Assembly: GCF_000711885.1 (NCBI RefSeq) | Contig: NZ_JONK01000020.1 | Location: 1 to 64,000 of the forward strand | Source of the DNA: Chromobacterium haemolyticum DSM 19808 | GTDB lineage: Bacteria; Pseudomonadota; Gammaproteobacteria; Burkholderiales; Chromobacteriaceae | Direction: 5' to 3' | DNA length: 64,000 nucleotides | Shown: positions 35,446 to 43,893 of the stretch, piece by piece | Numbering within the stretch: the stretch's first letter is position 1 | Layout of the letters: each line of letters begins with the position of its first letter | The notes under the pieces: model-generated | What the model was told of the DNA's origin: nothing | Seen by the model: only the letters and a program-made list of their open reading frames with translations | Database searches by the model: none | Position numbers and translations under genes: made by a program

Positions 35446-36866
35446 TGATGACTGGACAACAAGTCGCCGCGCAGGCGCAGGCTTTCTTTGACCGCGGCGA
35501 GCTGCGGCAAGCGTTGGCGCGGCGGGTGGCGATGGCGACCGAAAGCCAGGATCCGCAGGGCAGGGAGAGTTTGCTGCGGTATTTGCAAACTGAAATCGCG
35601 CCAGCCCTGAGCGCCATCGGTTTTACCTGCGAATTGCTCGACAATCCGGTGCAAGCCGATTGCCCGTTTTTGCTGGCGGAACGGCGGGAAGGGGCGGATT
35701 TGCCAACCTTGCTGTGTTACGGCCACGGCGACGTGGTGTTCGGGCAGGCGGAACATTGGCGCGAGGGCTTGCAGCCTTGGACGCTGCTTGAGGAGGGCGA
35801 TCGCTGGTATGGCCGCGGCAGCGCCGACAACAAGGGTCAGCACACGATTAATTTCGCAGCCTTGCAACAGGTGTACCAGGCCAGGGGCGGGCGCTTGGGC
35901 TTTAACTGCAAGATCCTGTTCGAAATGGGCGAGGAAATCAGCTCTCCCGGCCTGGCGGAAATCTGTCTTCGGCATCGGCGGCGCTTGGCGGCGGATATTT
36001 TCATCGCCTCGGACGGCCCGCGTTTGAGCGCGGAACGGCCCACCCTGTTTTTAGGCTCTAGGGGCTGTATTAATTTTAGGCTCAGTCTGCAGGCGCGCCA
36101 ACAGGCTTATCACTCCGGGAACTGGGGCGGTCTCTTGAGCAACCCCGCCATTCAATTGGCCAACGCCATCGCCTGCCTGGTGAATCAGCATGGGCAGATT
36201 CAGGTGAGCGCCTTGAAGCCTCCGGCGCTGAGCGCCGGCCTGAAGGCGTTGTTAAGCGATATTGCGCTTGAGCCGCAGCCTGGTGATCCGCTGATTGATC
36301 CGGACTGGGGCGAGGCCGGCTTAAGTCCGACGGAGAGACTTTACGGCTGGAATAGCCTGGAGGTGTTGTCTTTCCTGGCCGGGGATCCGGTGAAACCAGT
36401 CAATGCGATTCCTCCTTCCGCCGCTGCGGTGTGCCAGCTACGTTTCGTCGTAGGCACGGATTGGCAAGCCTGCGGTCAGCATGTGCGCAGGCATTTGGAC
36501 GCGCATGGTTTTGAACAGGTGGAGGTTGAGGTATTGAGTAGCTCCCCCGCCACGCGTTTTGATCCGGAAAGCCGATTGGTGTCGTGGGCCTTGCAGATTA
36601 TTCAACAAGCTTCCGGGAAAAAACCGGCCTTGCTGCCCAATATCGGCGGTTCGCTGCCGAACGAGGTGTTTGCCGACATCCTGCAACTGCCCACTTTATG
36701 GATTCCCCATTCCTATCCCGCTTGTGGCCAGCATGGCGCGAATGAACATATGTTGAAATCCATCGCCAGAGAAGGTTTGCAAATCATGACCCGGCTTTTT
36801 TGGGAATTGGGAGAGTCGGGAAAACATAGGGTGCCATTGTGCGGCAAGGATTTGGCCGAGCGGTGA
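35445..36866 (+). CDS. M20-family metallohydrolase inside the mdc operon
   Basis: A 473-aa M20 peptidase/deacylase. Metal ligands are in place: H94-x-D96 in CYGHGDVVFG, bridging D128 in GRGSADNKGQH, catalytic E163 and E164 in FEMGEEISSPG, and the C-terminal His in CGQHGANEH. The lid domain lies between about 205 and 330. No signal peptide. Relatives cleave amide bonds of N-acyl amino acids, dipeptides or carbamoyl compounds. GGAGG precedes the start, which overlaps the mdcD stop by one base, so it is translationally coupled. Placement suggests release of malonate from an N-malonyl or related amide; that is inference. Base composition is lower in GC than the flanking mdc genes. Confidence 0.85.
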   Translation: MMTGQQVAAQAQAFFDRGELRQALARRVAMATESQDPQGRESLLRYLQTEIAPALSAIGFTCELLDNPVQADCPFLLAERREGADLPTLLCYGHGDVVFGQAEHWREGLQPWTLLEEGDRWYGRGSADNKGQHTINFAALQQVYQARGGRLGFNCKILFEMGEEISSPGLAEICLRHRRRLAADIFIASDGPRLSAERPTLFLGSRGCINFRLSLQARQQAYHSGNWGGLLSNPAIQLANAIACLVNQHGQIQVSALKPPALSAGLKALLSDIALEPQPGDPLIDPDWGEAGLSPTERLYGWNSLEVLSFLAGDPVKPVNAIPPSAAAVCQLRFVVGTDWQACGQHVRRHLDAHGFEQVEVEVLSSSPATRFDPESRLVSWALQIIQQASGKKPALLPNIGGSLPNEVFADILQLPTLWIPHSYPACGQHGANEHMLKSIAREGLQIMTRLFWELGESGKHRVPLCGKDLAER

Positions 36867-36941
36867 AATAGGTGGTCATTTCAGGCATGGCTAACAATAT
36901 ATTGCCTGCGAATAGCGTTCGCCGGGCAAAGAGGATAGAAC

Positions 36942-38255
36942 ATGGCTAATTCTGTTGCGGTTGCGCCGAGTGAGGAAAAGCTGGGCAAGCCCAATTTATA
37001 CCGTACCTTGATAGCCACATGCATAGGCAATGGCCTGGAGTGGTTTGATATCACCATTTATGTGTTTTTTGCCAGCTATATCGGCCATGCCTTTTTCCCT
37101 AGCGAGGATGTCAGCAATTCCCTGTTGATCACATTCGCCAGCTTTGGCATGTCTTTCATGATTCGCCCTTTGGGCGCGATTGTCTTGGGCGCTTATGCGG
37201 ATAGGGCCGGTCGCAAGGCTTCTTTGCTGGTGTCGATCTCGCTGATGATGTTGGGCAGTTTGATGATTGCCGTGATGCCCGGTTATGCCGTCATCGGCAT
37301 GGCCGCGCCGGTGCTGATCGTGCTGGCGCGGCTGATCCAGGGTTTCTCGGCGGGAGGGGAGTTTGGCAGCTCCACCGCTTTTCTGGTGGAACACTTCCCC
37401 GAGCGCAAGGCATTCATCGCCAGCTGGCAGTTTGCCACGCAAGGGGCCAGCACCTTGTTGGCGGCCGGGTTCGGCATGGGCTTGGCGAGCGCTTTGAGCG
37501 AGCAGGATATACAAGATTGGGGGTGGCGCATTCCCTTCTTTTTTGGCCTGCTGATCGGCCCGGTGGGGCTGTATATTAGGCGCCATATCGATGAATCTCC
37601 CGGTTTTCACCAGGGTTTGCAAGATGAGCAGCCGCTGAAAAATATATTTTTACGGCAAAAAACCTGATTTTTTACCGCTATCGGTTTAATGATGGTCTCC
37701 ACCGCCATTAATTATGTCATTAGTTATATTCCCACCTATGCCACTCAAACCCTGAAGTTGCCCAGTCTTGACGCTTATACCTCCACCTTTGTCGGGGGAG
37801 TGATTCTGACGGTGGTCACCCCGCTGGCTGGACTGTGGGCGGAAAAAATAGGGCGTATGACTTTGATGAAATGGTCGGTGCTGCTGGTAGTGCTCACCAC
37901 GTATCCAGGCTTCTATCTATTGGGCCAGCAGCTCAGTCAAACCAGTCTGATATTTTTGGTGATGTGGCTGGCTTTGCTCAAGGCGCTGTATTTTTCCGTG
38001 ATTCCTTCGGTGATGGCGGATTTGTTTCCGCCGGCAAGCCGGGCCACAGGCATTGCCTTGAGTTACAACATCGCCGTGACTCTATTTGGCGGTTTTGCGC
38101 CATTGATCTGCATCTGGTTGATTAAATCGACCGGCGACGATTTGGCCCCTGCTTATTATCTGGTGGTTTTGGGGATATTCAGTTTGGCGGCGGTTTATCA
38201 GGCAAGGCGGAGTATTGAACAGAAAAAAACCGGCGCCGGCGTCGGTCTGGAATGA
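36942..38255 (+). pseudogene. MHS-type MFS transporter interrupted by an in-frame TGA
   Basis: Two in-frame halves of one transporter: 36942-37667 (241 aa, first six helices, with the family motif GAYADRAGRKASLL and RLIQGFSAGGEFGSSTAFLVE) and, 21 bp later in the same frame, 37689-38255 (second six helices). The only interruption is TGA at 37665-37667; reading through it gives 437 codons, the normal metabolite:H+ symporter length. The stop lies between A6 and T6 runs, so either a nonsense change, paired indels or a sequencing error is possible. GGATAGAAC precedes the ATG. It would have imported an organic acid for the adjacent enzymes. Confidence 0.8.
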
Positions 38256-38290
38256 ACTTGGCGACCATCGACTGAAGGAGGCGTGAAGAG

Positions 38291-39121
38291 ATGGGAGAGC
38301 ATGGGATATCGCGGAATCGGGCCAGCCGCTGGCTGGCGGCGCTGAGCGGTGCGCCAGCGCCGGACAGTGGCGCCTATGGCACGGCGCTGCGGGTGGTCGA
38401 TGCCAGCCTGAGGGGACAGGCCGCGCGCTATATCGCCCTGACGCCGGATCCGGACAACCGCTTTGTTCGGGCCCGCCATGGGGAGGTGGGGCTGGAACAG
38501 GGCTGGGCGCTGGCGCAAGCGGTGAGGGATGGCATGGCGGCGGATGCCGGCTGCGCCGACAAACGCGCCATCATCGCGGTGATCGATACTCCGGGCCAGG
38601 CTTATGGCCGCCGAGAGGAGGCTTACGGCATCCACCTGGCCTTGGCGGCGGCAGTGGACGCCTATGCCAGCGCGCGGCTGGCCGGCCACCCGGTGATTGG
38701 CCTGATGGTTGGCCAGGCCATGTCCGGAGGCCTGCTCGCCCACGGTCATCAGGCCAATCGTTTGCTGGCCTTGGACGCCGCCGAGGTCATTACGCAGGCG
38801 ATGGGCAAGCAGGCGGCGGCGCAGGTGACGCTGCGCTCGGTGGAGGCGCTGGAAGCCTTGGCTGCGGAGTTGCCGCCCATGGCTTACGACATCCGCAGTT
38901 ATGCCGGCTTGGGGCTGCTGTGGCGCTTATTGCCGGTGGAGGCCATCGACGCCCCCACGGCGGCCGACATCGTTCGGGTTCGCATTGCCTTGGGCGAGGC
39001 CTTGGCCGATATCCGGCAGGCTGGCGATCAGGGCCGGCGGCAAGGCGCGGGGATGGCGCAAAGGGCGTCGCGCCTGGTGCGGCAACGGCTGCGCGAGCAA
39101 TGGGAGCAGAGCTCATGGTGA
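38291..39121 (+). CDS. mdcE: Malonate decarboxylase gamma subunit
   Basis: A 276-aa partner of MdcD in the malonyl-ACP decarboxylase. Conserved blocks include AIIAVIDTPGQAYGRREEAYGIHLALAAAVDAYASARLAGHPVIGLMVGQAMSGGLLAHGHQANRLLALDAAEVITQAMGKQAAAQVTLRSV (about 95-185). GAAGGAGGCG precedes the ATG. Normally it follows mdcD directly; here two foreign genes separate them. The stop overlaps the madL start, as in intact mdc-mad clusters. Confidence 0.94.
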   Translation: MGEHGISRNRASRWLAALSGAPAPDSGAYGTALRVVDASLRGQAARYIALTPDPDNRFVRARHGEVGLEQGWALAQAVRDGMAADAGCADKRAIIAVIDTPGQAYGRREEAYGIHLALAAAVDAYASARLAGHPVIGLMVGQAMSGGLLAHGHQANRLLALDAAEVITQAMGKQAAAQVTLRSVEALEALAAELPPMAYDIRSYAGLGLLWRLLPVEAIDAPTAADIVRVRIALGEALADIRQAGDQGRRQGAGMAQRASRLVRQRLREQWEQSSW

Positions 39122-39363
39122 CTTATTGCGTGGTCTTACTGGCGGCCTGCGTTTTGTGTGGCCTGCCGCTGGGGGACGTGCTGGGGTGGCTGATCGGCGT
39201 CACAGCCGATGTCGGCGGCGTGGGCTTCTCCATGTTGCTGCTGATCGCCAGCAGCGAGTGGCTGCGTGGTCGGGGGGCGCTGGTAGTGTTTCACGCAGCG
39301 CAGCAGGTCGTAAATACGTTCTTAAGTCCCCAACCAATAGCAGGAGGCCGCTATGTCGCTTGA
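39115..39363 (+). pseudogene. madL: Truncated malonate transporter subunit MadL
   Basis: The ATG at 39115 overlaps the mdcE stop. Residues 1-55 match MadL: MVTYCVVLLAACVLCGLPLG, then VTADVGGVGFSMLLLIASSEWL, giving one and a half membrane helices. After residue 55 homology stops, and the frame continues through a remnant of the TNA-target mobile element to a stop at 39361-39363. The family is about 130 residues or more, and the partner madM is missing. The protein cannot be a working MadL; uptake must depend on the MFS gene that follows. Confidence 0.72.
39283..39321 (+). mobile_element. Right-end remnant of the 143-bp element at the madL break
   Basis: The stretch ending AGCAGGTCGTAAATACGTTC, followed by TTA (39322-39324), matches the right end of the family (AGCAGATCGTAAACCGGTTC then TCA at 59916). 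Upstream, GTGTTTCACGCAGCGCAGCA parallels 43771-43789 of the intact copy. The left two thirds are absent. It lies exactly where MadL homology ends, consistent with a deletion ending in or promoted by the element. Confidence 0.6.
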
Positions 39364-40678
39364 GACTTCTTCCCGTTCTCGCATTCAACAGGTGGCGGCA
39401 GCCATCATAGGCAATGCCTTGGAATGGTACGACTTCATCATCTACGGCTTCATGACTGGGGTGATTTCCAAGCAGTTCTTTCCCGCCGATGGTCAGGAGT
39501 ACACCTCTTTGCTGCTCGCCACAGCCACTTTCGGCGCCGGTTTTGTGATGCGGCCGGTGGGCGGAGTGCTGTTGGGCGTCTACGCGGATCGCAAAGGCCG
39601 CAAGGCGGCATTGCAACTCATCATGGGATTGATGAGCCTGGCCATCCTCATCATTGTGCTGGCGCCGCCTTATGCCGCCATTGGAGTGGCCGCGCCGGCG
39701 CTCATTCTGCTGGCGCGCTTGATCCAGGGCTTCGCCACCGGCGGCGAGTACGCCAGCTCCACCGCTTTTCTGGTGGAAATGGCGCCGCCGGGCAAGCACG
39801 GCTTGTATGGTTCCTGGCAGTTGTTCGGCCAGTCGCTTGCGGTGTTGACCGGTGCGGCCATGGGCGCCTTGGTCAGCTATGCTTTCACCCCGCCGCAATT
39901 GGAGGCGTGGGCTTGGCGCTTGCCCTTTGTCTTTGGTTTGCTGATTGTGCCGGTGGGATTGTGGATGCGGCGTCATATGGAGGAAACCGAAGCCTTCGTC
40001 CACGCCAGCCGTCAGCCGGCCGCCACGCCGCTTGCGCTGGGTTTGGCCGGCAACATGGGGGGTATGTGGACGACGCTGGCGCTGATCGTGCCGGGCACCG
40101 CGGTGTTCTATGTGGTCCTGATCAGCATGCCTGGCTATGCCAGCCGTCAGTTTGGCCTGCCGCTGGAGCAGGCTTTCGCGGCCCAGACCGTTGCGGTGGC
40201 AGTGCTGACTCTGGTGACGCCGTTGTCCGGGTGGTGGTCGGACCGAATTGGACGGTGGCCGATCCTGCTGGGCGCGCAGGGGATGATGCTGCTGCTGGTC
40301 TATCCGCTGTTCTGGTGGCTGGAGCAGACGCCTAGCATTGAGCGTTTGCTGGCGGTTCAAGTGACCATGTGCGTGTTGCAAGGCCTGTGCAATGGCCCGG
40401 TACCGGCCGCGGTCAGCGAACTGTTCCCGGTCAAGGTGCGCTCCACGGCGATGTCGATTTCCTACAATCTGGCGGTGATGCTGTTTGGCGGTTTCGCGCC
40501 CTTCATCGTCACCTTGCTCACTCAGCACAGCGGCTCCTCATTGGCGCCGGCCTTCTATCTGATGTTCTGTCTGCCAATTGGACTGCTGGGCGCTTACCGG
40601 CTGCGCGCGCCGGCCCGCGCCGTCGGATTCGAGAACCGCGGCCAGCCGCCCCACAAGGAAGGAGCAAGCCGTGTTTAG
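39353..40678 (+). CDS. MHS-family MFS transporter
   Basis: A 441-aa, 12-helix proton symporter of the metabolite:H+ family. Visible: GNALEWYDFIIYGF at helix one, GVYADRKGRKAAL in loop 2-3 (MFS signature), RLIQGFATGGEYASSTAFLVE, and a repeat signature GWWSDRIGRWPIL in loop 8-9. AGGAGG sits just before the ATG, which overlaps the end of the madL remnant. Relatives carry citrate, 2-oxoglutarate, proline or shikimate. Here it probably replaced MadLM and may import malonate or the substrate of the neighbouring amidase. It resembles, but is not identical to, the interrupted transporter at 36942. Confidence 0.9.
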   Translation: MSLETSSRSRIQQVAAAIIGNALEWYDFIIYGFMTGVISKQFFPADGQEYTSLLLATATFGAGFVMRPVGGVLLGVYADRKGRKAALQLIMGLMSLAILIIVLAPPYAAIGVAAPALILLARLIQGFATGGEYASSTAFLVEMAPPGKHGLYGSWQLFGQSLAVLTGAAMGALVSYAFTPPQLEAWAWRLPFVFGLLIVPVGLWMRRHMEETEAFVHASRQPAATPLALGLAGNMGGMWTTLALIVPGTAVFYVVLISMPGYASRQFGLPLEQAFAAQTVAVAVLTLVTPLSGWWSDRIGRWPILLGAQGMMLLLVYPLFWWLEQTPSIERLLAVQVTMCVLQGLCNGPVPAAVSELFPVKVRSTAMSISYNLAVMLFGGFAPFIVTLLTQHSGSSLAPAFYLMFCLPIGLLGAYRLRAPARAVGFENRGQPPHKEGASRV

Positions 40679-42134
40679 GATCGAAACGCCTGCCGGCGTA
40701 CGGGAAATTGTTGAGTTGGACGGGGGCGAGCTGTCCGCCGCCTTGCACGAGCGGCGCTTGTCCTGCCGCGATGCGATGCAGGCTTATCTGCAGCAGATTG
40801 AAACTCTGAATCCGGGCGTCAAGGCCGTGGTGTCGCTACAACCCGTCGACGTCTTGCTGGCTGAAGCCGAGCGTTGCGACGCCGAGCTGAGCCGCGGTTT
40901 CAGCCGCGGCTGGATGCATGGCTTCCCGCTGGCGGTCAAGGACCTGGCCGCCGCGCGCGGTTTGATCGCCAGCATGGGCTCGCCCCTGTATCGCGGCCAA
41001 GTGTCCACGCAGGACGACATCATGGTGGAGCGCATGCGTGCGGCGGGGGCCATCATTATCGGCAAGACCAACACACCGGAGTTCGGTGCCGGCTCCCATA
41101 CTTACAACCCGGTATTCGGCGCTACCGGTAATGCCTATGATCCGGCGCGCAGCGCCGGCGGCAGCAGCGGCGGCGCTGCGGTGGCCCTGGCTTTGCGCAT
41201 GCTGCCGGTGGCGGACGGCAGCGACATGATGGGCTCCTTGCGCAACCCGGCGGCGTTCAACAATATTTTTGGTTTCCGTCCCAGCGCCGGCGTCGCGCCG
41301 CTGGGCCCCTCGCCGGAGCTCTACCTTCAGCAACTCGCTACCGTGGGGCCGATGGCGCGGTCGGTGCCGGACCTGCTGGCCTTGCTGCGCATTCAGGCCG
41401 GGGCGGACCCGCGCGCCCCGCTGGCCTACGATCCGCCGGATTGGCGGCAGCCGTTGGAGCGTGACCTGCGCGGCGCGCGGCTGGGCTGGCTTGGCGACTA
41501 CGATGGCTATTTGCCGATGGAAGACGGTGTGCTGGCGTTGTGCCGCGGCGCCTTGGCGGATTTCGAAGCGCTGGGTTGCGCGGTGGCGCCGGCGTCGCCG
41601 GCTTTTGATATGAGCGCGCTATGGCAAAGCTGGCAAACCTTGCGTCACTGGTTGGTGGCCGGCAGCTTGGAGCACCATTATCGCGACCCGGAGCAGCGAC
41701 GGTTGTTGAAGCCGGAACTGAAATGGGAAATCGAGGGCGGACTTGGGCTGAGCGCGCTGGATGTCTATCAGGCGTCCAAGGTGCGCAGCGATTGGTATCG
41801 CGCCATGCTGGCGCTGTTCGAAGACTACGATTACTTGCTGTTGCCCAGCGCCCAAGTGTTTCCATTCGAGTTGGAGCGGGCCTGGCCTGAGCGGATTGCC
41901 GGTGTGCGGATGAGCAGCTACCACCGCTGGATGGAAGTCGTGCTGGCCGCGACCATGGCCGGCTTGCCGGCGGTCAGCGTGCCGGTGGGTTTTAATCGGC
42001 AAGGGTTGCCGATGGGCATGCAGATCATTGGGCGGCCGCGCGCGGATCTGGCGGTGTTGCAACTGGCCCATGGTTATGATCTGCGTACCGCCTGGACCCG
42101 CCGCAGGCCGCCGCCGGCTTTGAGGGCGGTCTGA
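40671..42134 (+). CDS. Amidase-signature hydrolase inside the mdc operon
   Basis: A 487-aa amidase-signature enzyme with an intact Ser-cisSer-Lys triad: K90 in FPLAVKDLAA, the cis-Ser in SAGGSSGGAAVAL (165/166) and nucleophile S189 in GSDMMGSLRNPAAF. The family hydrolyses amides; rhizobial malonamidase E2, which releases malonate from malonamate, belongs to it, making a malonyl amide the attractive substrate here (inference). GTG start at 40671 after AAGGAAGGAG, overlapping the transporter stop by 8 bp; mdcG starts 2 bp after its stop, so it is fully embedded in the operon. Confidence 0.87.
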   Translation: MFRIETPAGVREIVELDGGELSAALHERRLSCRDAMQAYLQQIETLNPGVKAVVSLQPVDVLLAEAERCDAELSRGFSRGWMHGFPLAVKDLAAARGLIASMGSPLYRGQVSTQDDIMVERMRAAGAIIIGKTNTPEFGAGSHTYNPVFGATGNAYDPARSAGGSSGGAAVALALRMLPVADGSDMMGSLRNPAAFNNIFGFRPSAGVAPLGPSPELYLQQLATVGPMARSVPDLLALLRIQAGADPRAPLAYDPPDWRQPLERDLRGARLGWLGDYDGYLPMEDGVLALCRGALADFEALGCAVAPASPAFDMSALWQSWQTLRHWLVAGSLEHHYRDPEQRRLLKPELKWEIEGGLGLSALDVYQASKVRSDWYRAMLALFEDYDYLLLPSAQVFPFELERAWPERIAGVRMSSYHRWMEVVLAATMAGLPAVSVPVGFNRQGLPMGMQIIGRPRADLAVLQLAHGYDLRTAWTRRRPPPALRAV

Positions 42135-42136
42135 GC

Positions 42137-42766
42137 ATGCCTTGTTGGCGGGCGCATGATCTGCTGCGGGTGGGCGATGTCGCCGGACTGCGCTTGCCGG
42201 CGGGACGGCCGGACTGGCTGGCCGCGGGCCGGCCATTGGCCGATCTGGTGGTGGTGCGGCGCGATGTGCGCTCCGGCGGCGACATCCCCGTGGGCTTGCG
42301 CGCTTGGCGACGGGAACAGCGGCTGGCGGCCTGGCTGGCGCCGGAGGCGGTGGCGAAGCGGCTGAGCCCGGAAAGCCTGTTGGCGAGGCTGGACGATTGG
42401 AGCGGTTTCAGGCAGCCGGCCCTGTCGGCGCTGGCCGCGTTGCGGCCATGGATGGACGCGTGCGGCTGGGCCTGGGGGCCCACGGGTAGCTGCGGCTTTG
42501 CACTGGCCAGCGGTTTGCCGCTGCTGCGCGCGGACAGCGATCTGGATCTGCTGATCCGGCTGCCGAGCCGGCCTGACCCGGCGCGATTGAACGAGCTGCG
42601 GCGTTTGAATGCGTGGCGGGGGTGCCGGCTAGACGTGCAGATCGATGTCGGCCATGGCGGCTTCGCGTTGGTGGAATGGTTGTCGGCGCGTGGCGACGTG
42701 CTGTTGAAGACCGGGCGGGGGCCGCGCTTGCTTAGCGATCCCTGGAGGTGGGAGGACGGCCTGTGA
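42137..42766 (+). CDS. mdcG: Phosphoribosyl-dephospho-CoA transferase MdcG
   Basis: A 209-aa nucleotidyltransferase that attaches the prosthetic group made by MdcB to the serine of MdcC. GPTGSCGFALASGLPLLRADSDLDLLIRL carries the catalytic Asp pair D135 and D137 in the family pattern. Its TGA stop overlaps the GTG start of mdcH. All partners for holo-ACP formation (MdcB, MdcC, MdcG, MdcH) are therefore present. Confidence 0.92.
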   Translation: MPCWRAHDLLRVGDVAGLRLPAGRPDWLAAGRPLADLVVVRRDVRSGGDIPVGLRAWRREQRLAAWLAPEAVAKRLSPESLLARLDDWSGFRQPALSALAALRPWMDACGWAWGPTGSCGFALASGLPLLRADSDLDLLIRLPSRPDPARLNELRRLNAWRGCRLDVQIDVGHGGFALVEWLSARGDVLLKTGRGPRLLSDPWRWEDGL

Positions 42767-43740
42767 GTGTGCTGTTTGCTTTTCCCGGACAAGGAGAGCG
42801 GCATGCCGGCATGCTGCGCCGCTTGCCGAATCACCCGCTGGTTGCGCAAACCTTGAGTCAGGCGGAGGAGATTCTGGCCGTCGATCCGTTGGTTCTGGAT
42901 GGGGCGGCGGCCTTGCGCTCGACCCGCGCGCATCAGCTTTGCCTGCTGATCGCCGGCGTCGCGGCGACGCGCTTGTTGGCGGTCTCAGGCTGGCGACCGG
43001 CGATGGTGGCGGGGCTTTCCATCGGCGCCTGGCCCGCGGCGGTGGCGGCGCAAGGGCTCAGCTTCGACGACGCTCTGTGTTTGGTGGCCTTGCGCGGCGA
43101 ATTGATGGAGACGGCTTTCCCCGCCGGCTACGGCATGCTGGCGGTGACCGGTTTGAGCCAAGCGCGCTTGGAGAGCCTGATCGCCGCGATACATAGCGCG
43201 GCGACGCCGCTGTATCTGGCCAATCTGAATAGTGATGTCCAGTTCGTGGCCGCTGGACATGAAAACGGCCTGATGGTGTTGGAGACAGCGGCCAAGGCGG
43301 CGGGAGCGCGAGCTTGCCGCCGTCTGGAGCTGGGCGTGCCGTCGCATTGCCCGCTGCTGACGCCGGCGGCCGAAGCATTGCGGGCGGCTATCGCCGGCGT
43401 GGAAATACGCGCCCCGGCCGTGCCCTATCTGAGCGTCGGACGCGCGCGGGTAGTGTTCGGCGCGGAGGCCCTGGCCGATGATCTGGCTTTCAATATGGCG
43501 AGGCAGCAGCGCTGGGCTGACGCGGCGCGCCACGCGTGGGAACGCGGCATGCGCATCTTGCTGGAGCTGCCGCCGGGGCGGGTGTTGAGCGGCCTGAGCC
43601 GGGAGACGTTCCGCGAGGGGAAAGTGCTGGCGTGCGAAGCGATGGATCTGGCGGTGCTTAGAGCCAGTTCAAAATCTAGCGAGCAAGAGCGAGACAAGGC
43701 GAAAACGGCTGAGAAAGCGGAATGGTCAAGTGGTACATGA
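42763..43740 (+). CDS. mdcH: Malonyl-CoA:ACP malonyltransferase MdcH with element-derived C-terminus
   Basis: A FabD-like malonyltransferase that primes MdcC. Nucleophile S86 is in GLSIGAWPAAV and FPGQGERHAGML (7-18) is the N-terminal motif. GTG start at 42763, overlapping the mdcG stop, with GGAGGTGGGAGG upstream. The last 26 residues (from R300, RASSKSSEQERDK onwards) are encoded by a 143-bp mobile element inserted at codon 299/300. Removing the element and one TTA restores a frame ending TNLFKVL after 306 residues. The catalytic core is untouched, so activity may survive. Confidence 0.88.
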   Translation: MSVLFAFPGQGERHAGMLRRLPNHPLVAQTLSQAEEILAVDPLVLDGAAALRSTRAHQLCLLIAGVAATRLLAVSGWRPAMVAGLSIGAWPAAVAAQGLSFDDALCLVALRGELMETAFPAGYGMLAVTGLSQARLESLIAAIHSAATPLYLANLNSDVQFVAAGHENGLMVLETAAKAAGARACRRLELGVPSHCPLLTPAAEALRAAIAGVEIRAPAVPYLSVGRARVVFGAEALADDLAFNMARQQRWADAARHAWERGMRILLELPPGRVLSGLSRETFREGKVLACEAMDLAVLRASSKSSEQERDKAKTAEKAEWSSGT

Positions 43741-43803
43741 GCATTTCGAAGCGGTACTCATCGTGTCACGCCTCGCGAAGCGCAGCAGATTATGAACAGA
43801 CTC
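43661..43803 (+). mobile_element. 143-bp MITE-like element inside the 3' end of mdcH
   Basis: Ends GAGCCAGTTCAAAATC and GATTATGAACAGACTC are imperfect inverted repeats; TTA flanks both sides (43658-43660 and 43804-43806). The length equals that of the copies at 17501, 49476 and 59773. Close beyond it, GAACCTGTTCAAAGTC (43808) and its inverted partner TTTGAGTTCAAACAGG (43825-43840) look like the fused ends of an older, collapsed copy. Confidence 0.88.
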
Positions 43804-43893
43804 TTACGAACCTGTTCAAAGTCCTTTGAGTTCAAACAGGCCCTTGGCTACGAGCATCGATGAAGGATCGTTGCTCGCGGGTTGCGGTACTTG

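Noticed and set aside
41619-42933. Long minus-strand frames opposite the amidase, mdcG and mdcH
   Set aside because: They are antisense to genes with intact catalytic motifs and have Arg/Pro/Ala-rich low-complexity translations.
43425-43697. Another minus-strand frame starting MSRSCSLDFELAL
   Set aside because: The shared N-terminus comes only from the repeated element sequence; the rest is antisense to mdcH.
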